Source of the DNA: Streptomyces zinciresistens K42
GTDB taxonomy: Bacteria > Actinomycetota > Actinomycetes > Streptomycetales > Streptomycetaceae
DNA length: 64,000 nucleotides
Direction: 5' to 3'
Assembly (NCBI RefSeq): GCF_000225525.1
Contig: NZ_AGBF01000016.1
Span: 1-64,000 of the forward strand
The notes under the pieces are model-generated. The model was not told where the DNA came from, searched no databases, and saw nothing but the letters and a program-made list of their open reading frames with translations. Both the position numbers and the translations under genes were made by a program. Below are positions 8,889 through 14,552 of this stretch, piece by piece. The number at the start of each line of letters is the position of its first letter. Position 1 is the stretch's first letter.

Positions 8889-9448
8889 CGGCCGCTGACA
8901 ACACGTCCGGGCCGTTCTGTGTCCTGATGGCAGGACTCCCCGGTTCAGGCAAGACGACACTTGCCCGTGCGCTCACGGCTCGCGGTTTCGTGCGGCTTTG
9001 CCCAGACGAAGAGATGTTCCGCCGACACGGCGTGTACGGAGTCGACTTTCCCCGAGGCATCTTTCCGACCCTCGAACGCCCTGTCCTCGAAGAGATCTCC
9101 GAGGAACTCCGCGAGCAACTTCGGGCCGGGCATGACGTGGTGGTCGATCACGGTTTCTGGACGCCCAACGACCGTGCTCGATGGCGTTCGATCGCGACCG
9201 ACGCGGGGGCAAGCACAGTGCTCGTCTACCTGGAGGCGAGTCACGAAGAACTGTGGGCCCGCGTGAGCGCTCGCAATGCGCAGCATGCGGCCGATCCGAA
9301 CTCGATCTACTTCGCCGAAAGCGACCTGACCCGCTACCGAACACGGTTCGTACCTCCGGAGCCGAACGAGCCACACATCGTCTACAGCGGCGACCCCGAT
9401 TCGGTACTGAAGGCGCTGGAAGAAGCCGCCCCTCAGGGCAAGAGATAG
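8885..9448 (+). CDS. Small P-loop (AAA_33/zeta-like) kinase
   Basis: 187 residues from GTG 8885, overlapping the GntR stop by 4 bases. Walker A is GLPGSGKTT; CPDEEMFRR and VVVDHGFW follow, as in small ATP-dependent kinases (AAA_33, zeta-toxin-like, polynucleotide kinase-like). The C-terminal region RNAQHAADPNSIYFAESDLTR resembles the lid of that group. Substrate unknown. Coupling to a GntR repressor allows a regulated toxin- or RNA-repair-like role, but no antitoxin partner was seen. Confidence 0.8.
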   Translation: MTAADNTSGPFCVLMAGLPGSGKTTLARALTARGFVRLCPDEEMFRRHGVYGVDFPRGIFPTLERPVLEEISEELREQLRAGHDVVVDHGFWTPNDRARWRSIATDAGASTVLVYLEASHEELWARVSARNAQHAADPNSIYFAESDLTRYRTRFVPPEPNEPHIVYSGDPDSVLKALEEAAPQGKR

Positions 9449-9559
9449 AAGGTGCGCCCTGCGGTCGCGCGACCTTTGGCAGCGAGCTGCGCTCGCGCGC
9501 GACGGCCGCCGTGTCGGGCCAGGCGCGCCGCGCTGTGCGGTCTGCCGCGAACAGGTTCA

Positions 9560-9600
9560 CAGCAAGAGGAGCACCCCCGGCCGTGGTGCTCCTCTTGCTG
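9560..9600 (+). terminator. Strong terminator after the kinase gene
   Basis: CAGCAAGAGGAGCAC (9560-9574) pairs perfectly with GTGCTCCTCTTGCTG (9586-9600). Confidence 0.85.
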
Positions 9601-9613
9601 TGTGCCACGGACC

Positions 9614-9647
9614 AAGAGACCACCCTGCCGCGCGGGGGTGGTCTCTT
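9614..9647. terminator. Second tandem hairpin terminator
   Basis: AAGAGACCACCC (9614-9625) pairs with GGGTGGTCTCTT (9636-9647), directly after the first hairpin. Confidence 0.75.
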
Positions 9648-9663
9648 CGCTGTTCCGGGGGCT

Positions 9664-9840
9664 AGCGTCCGCAACCGATCTCCCCCTAAGAGCCGCTTTG
9701 ACCTGCGGAAAGACGCTCTTAGTGGCGGAGCGTGTCCGGACGCTGCGGACGCTAGCGGACGCTAAACAGATTGTTTAGCGTCCACACGAACGGTGCAGGT
9801 CAGAGAGGGTGAGCGATGTCCGGCGGACGCTGCGGACGCT
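9664..9840. repeat. GCGGACGCT repeat cluster, right
   Basis: AGCGTCCGC at 9664-9672; CCGGACGCT at 9736; GCGGACGCT at 9745, 9755, 9823 and 9832, some with 9-10 bp period. The cluster surrounds the palindrome CTAAACA-GAT-TGTTTAG near 9762-9778. Same 9-mer as the left cluster at 4703-4813. Confidence 0.65.
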
Positions 9841-9992
9841 GTTCTCTCTAAACTCTCTAGTAAGAGGGGAAGAGCGCTCTTCAGTCGGGGGCGGATCGCG
9901 GCGTTCACGGCCCTCTCTCCCTCCTGAAGAGCGTTGGGGACCGGCGGGGAGCGGGAGAGGCCCGGCGGCCCCTGCCCACGTCTGCCGTCTGT

Positions 9993-10082
9993 CCCTTGGA
10001 AGGCCCCCAGGACGGCTTTTACCGGCGGGGCGGTCGGTCAGTCCCCCGAAGGTAAAAGCCGTTCTCAGGCGCCTTCCAAGGG
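9993..10082. repeat. Long two-tier cruciform in element 1
   Basis: Outer arms CCCTTGGAAGGC (9993-10004) and GCCTTCCAAGGG (10071-10082), inner arms ACGGCTTTTACC (10012-10023) and GGTAAAAGCCGT (10051-10062), all perfect. Too large for a simple terminator; candidate replication or transfer origin, or an RNA structure. Confidence 0.7.
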
Positions 10083-10316
10083 GCAGGCGCCCATGGGGCT
10101 CAACACCAGGTGACGGCTGGCGTGCGAGCGGAGCGAGCCCGAAGACGTGCGGCCGTAGGCCGCTCCTTCTCGCTCTTCCCCACGACGGTCCGGCGGCCGG
10201 GCACGGCCCGCTAGCGATCCGGCGGCCCCTGTCCAGAGGCGTCCAGCGGGCCGATTCCGAAGTCTGCCCAGGTGGGCCGCTAACCGCTAACATGCTGGTC
10301 ACCAGCGGTTTTGGCC

Positions 10317-10362
10317 GCTAGCGGGGTCGCTAACGCTAGCGACCCCTGCCGCTAGCGCTAGC
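10317..10362. repeat. Palindrome module 3 (22-bp spaced pair)
   Basis: GCTAGC at 10317, imperfect GCTAACGCTAGC at 10329-10340 and perfect GCTAGCGCTAGC at 10351-10362. Same 12- and 22-bp spacings as modules 1 and 2. Near the right end of element 1. Confidence 0.72.
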
Positions 10363-10382
10363 GGCTCTCCGGGGCCCCATGC

Positions 10383-10402
10383 CGGGACCTCTGTGGAACC
10401 TC
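10383..10402 (+). repeat. Right candidate arm sites of element 1
   Basis: TGGAACCTC at 10394-10402 and a degenerate CGGGACCTC 11 bp before it, about 108 bp inside the attM core. Confidence 0.55.
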
Positions 10403-10509
10403 CGACGACGACAGACAACGACCAATAACGACAGCCAACAACCGCTCAGCCGCAGGTCAGTTGGTGAGTGCACCCCTCTGACCAGGGCCGAAAACCGGGC
10501 CCGCCAGAC

Positions 10510-10527
10510 CCAGGGCAAGAAGAAGTA
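10510..10527 (+). repeat. attM core between elements 1 and 2
   Basis: CCAGGGCAAGAAGAAGTA, identical to 2350-2367, preceded by AGA as at the third copy. Marks the right end of element 1 and the left end of element 2. Confidence 0.87.
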
Positions 10528-10540
10528 AGCAGGACCGAAG

Positions 10541-10586
10541 AAGCCCCCCACCTGCGGGTTTTCCGCTTGCTGGGGGGCTTCTTGGT
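10541..10586 (+). terminator. Hairpin at the left end of element 2
   Basis: AAGAAGCCCCCCA pairs with TGGGGGGCTTCTT across a loop of about 20 bases. It sits where gpmA would need a terminator if element 2 were integrated alone. Confidence 0.75.
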
Positions 10587-10590
10587 GCGC

Positions 10591-10609
10591 TGGGCCGTGT
10601 GTGGGCCGT
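10591..10609 (+). repeat. Left candidate arm sites of element 2
   Basis: TGGGCCGT at 10591-10598 and 10602-10609, period 11. The same paired word recurs at the right end. Confidence 0.6.
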
Positions 10610-10926
10610 CAGGTGATCAGAAGGTGTCGACCATCCTGACTACGCCGCCAAGCGCGAAGCCGGCACAGCGTTCCCACGACCTAGCACGGACACACATCGG
10701 ACACTTGGGCCGCAGACCCGAACAGCACTTCCGTGGGAGATGCCGGGAGGCGGACCACCGCGAGGGTGCGCCCCCTTCACACTGGACCTGACAGCACAAT
10801 GCGGCCGGAGTCTTCATCGTCTATCGGCGCCCTCCCAATGACGCCAACTCCAAGCGTATTAGCCACACATGCATGAAGATGGATCACCCACAGCGTGTAT
10901 CGAGTGCTTAGGGTGAGGTGGGGCAG

Positions 10927-12315
10927 ATGGGGCGGGAGTCATATCTCCTGGAAGGGCGTCGGGTAACAGTCGGCGACCTGCTGGAGGCGCACTACCTCGA
11001 TGTAGGGGCCAAGCTGACGTTCGAACGACCCCGCAGAGGCGAGAAGCACCAGGCGGAGGTCGCGGCGGGTGGGAAGTTGCAGCTACCCGACGGCCAACTC
11101 TTTCGGTCTCCGTCGCGAGCTGCCATTGCAGCCGTCGGAGGAGGATCATTCGACGGCTGGCACGCGTGGGTGCTCGATGACGGCAAGACTCTGGATGACC
11201 TACGTCAGCGGCTACTCGACGAAGCCGCCGAGGAAGTCTCGAAAACACCAGACGAAGTGGAGGCCGGGAGCGAACTGTTCACCCCCGCCGAGCGGCACGA
11301 GCGGCTCAAACGCGCTCGCCAGTTGGCTGACGCGGGAAAACCGCTCACCCTTACTGTGCGCGAGATCGTCGGCTGGTGGGGCGCTATGCGACGCGGATAC
11401 CTGATCACCAAGCAGATCGATGCGGAGCTAGCCAACCACAGCCTCACTACCCTTCCAGACTTCGAGAAAGTGCACTTCGACTCGACGGTTCAACTGGTCA
11501 CTACTGCACAAGAGGAAGAGGACGGTACGGATGAGGTTGTACCGACAAGCGTCCTGGTCGCCGACACACCACCTCGCGACCTTGATGATGAAGACGAACC
11601 GGAGACAGGATTGACAGTTGGAAACCTTCCATCCGCGCTCTCCGAAGTCACCAGCGTCCCACCAGATGCAACATACGAGCAGGCAATTACACTGATGGTC
11701 ATAAATGACTATTCACAACTGCCTGTCATTAACGGCAGGAACGTTCGAGGTGCTGTCACATGGAAATCGATCGCTCGCGCCCGCCACGCCAAGCCTGACG
11801 CGACATTCTCCGATGCGATCATTACTGCGAGCGAAGTCTCCTACGACCATGACCTGATCGACATTTTGCCAGCTCTTGCAGATTCTGAGTTCGTTCTCGT
11901 CAGGGATCAAACGCAGAGAATCGCCGGGATCGTCACAGCCAGCGATGTAGCAGCCGCCTACGGTTCGCTTGCGAGCCCATTTTTCCTGGTTGGCGAGCTC
12001 GACCAACGCCTTCGCCGAGTCGTCATGCGCACATTCGAACTGTCCGACGTCCAACATACTTGCGACCCTCAAGGACAACGAGGTATCACTTCATTCGACG
12101 ACCTTTCGATCGGCGACTACCAGCGAGTCCTGGAAACTCCTGAGTTGTGGAATCAGCTCGGCTGGCCGCTCGATCGCAAGGTATTCGGGAAACGCTTGGG
12201 TGAAATTCGAATTATCAGGAACGACCTGATGCACTTCAACCCAGACCCCATCCCAGATGACGCCATTCAGAAGATTCGCAACATGATTGCCCTATTGCGC
12301 GAATACGGATCCTGA
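10927..12315 (+). CDS. RAMA-CBS-HEPN-like multidomain protein (candidate defence)
   Basis: 462 residues from ATG 10927, with GAGG 8 bases upstream. Residues 13-97 match the RAMA (restriction/adenine-methylase-associated) pattern: TVGDLLEAHYLDVGAKL, DGQLFRSPSRAAIAAVGGGS, DGWHAWVLDDGKTLDDLR. A winged-helix-like segment follows at 140-195 (LTVREIVGWWGAMRRGYLI...). An acidic linker about 196-228 precedes a CBS pair at about 235-348. The C-terminus, 352-460, is helical and HEPN/Swt1-like with an R-x4-H motif, RNDLMH, at 431-436. RAMA domains are predicted to sense DNA or its modification, CBS pairs bind adenine nucleotides, and HEPN domains are often RNases. The abortive-infection role is inference. 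Confidence 0.8.
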   Translation: MGRESYLLEGRRVTVGDLLEAHYLDVGAKLTFERPRRGEKHQAEVAAGGKLQLPDGQLFRSPSRAAIAAVGGGSFDGWHAWVLDDGKTLDDLRQRLLDEAAEEVSKTPDEVEAGSELFTPAERHERLKRARQLADAGKPLTLTVREIVGWWGAMRRGYLITKQIDAELANHSLTTLPDFEKVHFDSTVQLVTTAQEEEDGTDEVVPTSVLVADTPPRDLDDEDEPETGLTVGNLPSALSEVTSVPPDATYEQAITLMVINDYSQLPVINGRNVRGAVTWKSIARARHAKPDATFSDAIITASEVSYDHDLIDILPALADSEFVLVRDQTQRIAGIVTASDVAAAYGSLASPFFLVGELDQRLRRVVMRTFELSDVQHTCDPQGQRGITSFDDLSIGDYQRVLETPELWNQLGWPLDRKVFGKRLGEIRIIRNDLMHFNPDPIPDDAIQKIRNMIALLREYGS

Positions 12316-12634
12316 CCGGGGAAGCCCTCCACCCGCGTACACCGCGAGGTGGAGGGCTCTTTTCCTCGCTGGAGCCTCAGAAGCGTGATCGGGCCTTTTC
12401 AAAGGCGGCGACCACAGCCTTACATTAGTAGCTGCGCACTCAAGACCCCGACAGCAAGGTGCTCAGCATCCACGTCTGGCATCAACGAAGCCGGGCGCGG
12501 GCGCACATGGGCACCTCGCCCGATCGTGGTGACAGCGGAACCACACAGTCGCGTCGTACCCGCAGCTAGCTGTGAAAACGGCTGCCCTCGACCAGTAGCC
12601 TGCGGTGGTCAGCCGTTGCGCGACTGGAGGCTTC
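12316..12634. other. Gap between the two element 2 genes
   Basis: 319 bases. The first 50 hold the terminator. The rest shows no gene and should contain the GIY-YIG promoter. Confidence 0.5.
12323..12364 (+). terminator. Terminator after the RAMA-CBS-HEPN gene
   Basis: AGCCCTCCACC (12323-12333) pairs with GGTGGAGGGCT (12348-12358), followed by CTTTTCC. Confidence 0.87.
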
Positions 12635-13180
12635 GTGGAAACCACTTCACTCATCGATCCCGACCGGTTGTGGTCGGCGCATGAAGTCTTGCTGCGGCCG
12701 AGTCCTGTGCCAGCGGCGCCAGGAGTCTATGGGTGGCACTTCGAGCAGACACCCCATAAGGACATGCCAGCCGAGCGCCTCCTCTACGTCGGGATAGCCC
12801 CGCGGTACATGGCGAACCGGACCAGTACCCAGAACCTGCGCAAGCGCGTGCTCTATCACTACCGGGGCAATGCGGCCGGCTCGACGCTGCGGCTCACTCT
12901 GGGGTGTCTGCTCGGACTTGAACTACGCCGCGTGGGCAGCGGTAGGCGGATGACCTTTGGCAAGGCAGGCGAAGCCACCCTGAGCCAGTGGATGGCTGAC
13001 AACGCGCGAGTGTGCTGGATGGAGCAGGACAGACCGTGGGAGCTGGAGTCACAACTCATCTCCCGACTCGACCTCCCACTGAACCTCGACCAAAACCGCC
13101 ACAACGCGTATCACAGCCGTCTGAAGGAGCTGCGGGCCCAAGCACGCCAGCGAGCTCGCGACTTGCCCATCAGTACCTAG
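12635..13180 (+). CDS. GIY-YIG-like nuclease domain protein
   Basis: 181 residues from GTG 12635, with GGAGG 4 bases upstream. The GIY-YIG pattern is visible as GVYGWHF (30-36) and LLYVGIA (49-55). A basic LRKRVLYHYRGNA follows (68-80), then PWELESQLISRLDLPLNLDQN (134-154) with the expected Glu and Asn. Small stand-alone GIY-YIG proteins of this kind occur in phages and mobile islands. Its own terminator-separated unit follows the RAMA gene, so the two may act together or independently. Nuclease activity is inferred from motifs. Confidence 0.75.
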   Translation: METTSLIDPDRLWSAHEVLLRPSPVPAAPGVYGWHFEQTPHKDMPAERLLYVGIAPRYMANRTSTQNLRKRVLYHYRGNAAGSTLRLTLGCLLGLELRRVGSGRRMTFGKAGEATLSQWMADNARVCWMEQDRPWELESQLISRLDLPLNLDQNRHNAYHSRLKELRAQARQRARDLPIST

Positions 13181-13197
13181 ACCGACGGTTGTCTGTC

Positions 13198-13216
13198 TGG
13201 GCCGTCTCTGGGCCGT
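13198..13216 (+). repeat. Right candidate arm sites of element 2
   Basis: TGGGCCGT at 13198-13205 and 13209-13216, period 11, ending 109 bp before the attR core. Confidence 0.6.
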
Positions 13217-13324
13217 CCGAGGTTGCTCAACGGCACCCGATCACGACCAATGCCGACCACTCACCCGGAGTCGATCAGCGTCCCCAACTGCAAAAACCCT
13301 GGTCGGCGTGATATCCCGCAAGAC

Positions 13325-13341
13325 CCAGGCAAGAAGAAGTA
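13325..13341 (+). repeat. attR core of element 2
   Basis: CCAGG-CAAGAAGAAGTA: same core with one G missing on its left side. The sequence to its right is followed by a gpmA-type terminator, marking the return to the original chromosome. Confidence 0.85.
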
Positions 13342-13353
13342 GAACTCCCGATC

Positions 13354-13396
13354 ACGCCCCTGACCCGCGCACGCCGCGCACGTCAGGGGCGTTTTC
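13354..13396 (+). terminator. Displaced original gpmA terminator
   Basis: GCCCCTGAC pairs with GTCAGGGGC, followed by GTTTTC. The sequence parallels the element-borne hairpin at 2381-2420. Confidence 0.8.
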
Positions 13397-13476
13397 ACGG
13401 CCCGACGCGGCCCGACGCGGCCCAGCCCAGCCCAGCCCGGCCCGACGCGGCCCAGCCCGGCCCGACGTCGGCCGGC
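13397..13476. repeat. Degenerate 10-bp C/G-rich tandem repeat
   Basis: Units of CGGCCCGACG and CGGCCCAGCC alternate about eight times immediately after the terminator. Low-complexity; no function evident. Confidence 0.6.
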
Positions 13477-13601
13477 CTGCCCGCCGCGTCGGGCCGCCGG
13501 CCCCGGTTGTGGCCGGTTGCCCTGATGTCCGTCAGGACCGGTGGCGGGCGCGGCGCGGCATCCTCGCGAATCAAGAATTCGACTGGGGAGGAGCAAGGAC
13601 T

Positions 13602-14252
13602 GTGAGAAGGATCGTCGCCACTGCGGTCAGTCTGTTCAGTATCGCCATCAGTACGGTGCTGGCCGCGCCGTACGCGGCCGCCGCCGGGCCCGCCGTCAAG
13701 GCCGCGGACCTCGGCGTCACGGGCATCGGCCGCGGCACGTCGGTGCGCACCACGACCGACATGAAGCCGATTCCGGGGACCGACGCCCCCAACACCGGGC
13801 TCGCACGGCCCGGCGACAACGTCGCCGCGATCTGTTTCCTGAGGGACAACAACAACGTGGTGTGGGTACTCAGCCTCAACCGGAACGGGCGGGCCGGGCA
13901 GCAGTACCCCAACACCGCGGGATTCATCCGCGGGGACCAACTCACCCTCCCGGACGGGACGGTGATGGTCTCCTGTGACTACGTGTCGCAGTACCAGGCC
14001 CATCCCGCGGCCGGCATCGTGCAGGCCGACATGAAGCCGATTCCGGGGACCGACGCCCCGAACACCGGGCTCGCACGGGCGGGCGACACGCTGCGCGTCT
14101 ACTGCACCCTCAACGACAGCAACAACCGGCCCTGGCAACTGATGATCAACACCAACGGGCGGGCCGGCGCGCAGTACGCGAACACGGCCGGCTTCCTGCC
14201 GCTCGACGCCACGGCGGAACGGCCCCCCGCCCAGGACTGCGGCGCCACCTGA
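13602..14252 (+). CDS. Secreted protein with two SH3-like repeats
   Basis: 216 residues from GTG 13602; GGGGAGGAG lies upstream. A signal peptide (MRRIVATAVSLFSIAISTVL ending AAPYAAAA) is followed by two 90-residue repeats. Each starts DMKPIPGTDAPNTGLAR, passes a conserved Cys (AAICFLRDN, RVYCTLNDS) and ends NGRAGxQYxNTAGF. This resembles bacterial SH3-like cell-wall-binding modules, so an extracellular or wall-associated role is inferred. It stands alone just outside the mobile region, with its own downstream hairpin. Confidence 0.8.
   Translation: MRRIVATAVSLFSIAISTVLAAPYAAAAGPAVKAADLGVTGIGRGTSVRTTTDMKPIPGTDAPNTGLARPGDNVAAICFLRDNNNVVWVLSLNRNGRAGQQYPNTAGFIRGDQLTLPDGTVMVSCDYVSQYQAHPAAGIVQADMKPIPGTDAPNTGLARAGDTLRVYCTLNDSNNRPWQLMINTNGRAGAQYANTAGFLPLDATAERPPAQDCGAT
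13756..14078 (+). repeat. Near-identical 53-bp direct repeats inside the secreted protein gene
   Basis: Bases 13756-13808 and 14026-14078, 270 bp apart, are almost identical, while the rest of the two protein repeats has diverged. Suggests recent gene conversion or strong constraint on DMKPIPGTDAPNTGLAR. Confidence 0.8.
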
Positions 14253-14277
14253 TCCTCACGGCGCACCCCCGGGAGTC

Positions 14278-14311
14278 CGGCATCACCCTGCCCTGGGCGG
14301 GTGATGCCGTC
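14278..14311 (+). terminator. Hairpin terminator after the secreted protein
   Basis: CGGCATCACCC pairs with GGGTGATGCCG with a short bulge, 25 bases after the stop codon. Confidence 0.7.
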
Positions 14312-14399
14312 CACGGCGCGGCCGGACCGGGCCGGGGGCCGGGAAGGGGAACAGCCCGCCCCCGGCCGCGCTGGACGCCGCTGTTCGCCGCGGCTGGAC

Positions 14400-14437
14400 G
14401 CTGCTGTTCGCCGCCGCTGAAGACGGCGAACAGCAGC
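14400..14437. repeat. Perfect 14-bp inverted repeat upstream of the PP2C gene
   Basis: GCTGCTGTTCGCCG (14400-14413) and CGGCGAACAGCAGC (14424-14437). A second, partial copy of the left arm lies at 14380-14400. Role unknown: attenuator or operator. The rest of the 300-base gap (14253-14552) shows no gene. Confidence 0.65.
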
Positions 14438-14552
14438 ACACCGCGCAAACCCACCGCGCAATCCCCCTGACCGGCGCAGACCCGTCCCACGGCCGGTCCA
14501 GTGCGTGGACAGGCCGTAGCCAGCGGAAAGTGCCGATGGTAGAAATATCGAC

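Larger units (their letters stand above)
9449..10509. other. 1.06-kb gene-poor right end of element 1
   Basis: Open frames here cross hairpins and repeats and lack family signatures, so I call no gene. It holds two tandem terminators, a GCGGACGCT cluster, a long cruciform, palindrome module 3, and right-end candidate arm sites with an ACGACCAAT motif at 10418-10426. This density of secondary structure suggests the element's cis-acting replication or recombination region. Confidence 0.6.
2350..10527. mobile_element. Integrative element 1 (about 8.2 kb)
   Basis: Bounded by the identical 18-bp repeats at 2350 and 10510. Minus-strand block: sigma factor, HNH nuclease, ATPase, excisionase-like protein, integrase. 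Plus-strand block: GntR regulator and P-loop kinase. TGGAACCTC candidate integrase arm sites lie 62 bp inside the left core and about 108 bp inside the right core. No TraB/Spd transfer genes, prim-pol, terminase or capsid genes were seen. It is therefore a small AICE-like or satellite-like island, not a complete conjugative element or prophage. Excision competence is inferred only from int plus the xis-like gene. Confidence 0.85.
10528..10926. other. Left end of element 2, no gene
   Basis: 399 bases holding a terminator-like hairpin, the left arm-site pair and the promoter region of the RAMA gene. No coding sequence supported. Confidence 0.5.
10510..13341. mobile_element. Integrative element 2 (2.8 kb), no integrase
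   Basis: Lies between attM and the third att copy. Carries a RAMA-CBS-HEPN-like gene and a GIY-YIG-like gene but no recombinase. TGGGCCGT pairs with 11-bp period stand 64 bp inside its left core and 109 bp inside its right core. These match the 62- and 108-bp distances of the TGGAACCTC sites in element 1, so both ends look like genuine att arms. A motif ACGACCAATNNCGAC is shared by the right ends of both elements (10418, 13243). The RAMA gene uses more A/T-rich codons than its surroundings, consistent with transfer. Confidence 0.78.
13181..13601. other. Right end of element 2 and gpmA downstream junction
   Basis: 421 bases without a gene. Contains the arm pair, attR, the likely original gpmA terminator, a degenerate C/G-rich repeat tract and the promoter of the secreted protein gene. 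Confidence 0.55.

Noticed and set aside
9809-10321. Open frame in the right end of element 1 (170 codons)
   Set aside because: It spans the cruciform and repeats, has no family similarity and no good ribosome site.
2350-10527. Element 1 as a complete conjugative AICE or prophage
   Set aside because: No TraB/Spd, prim-pol, terminase, portal or capsid gene could be read.
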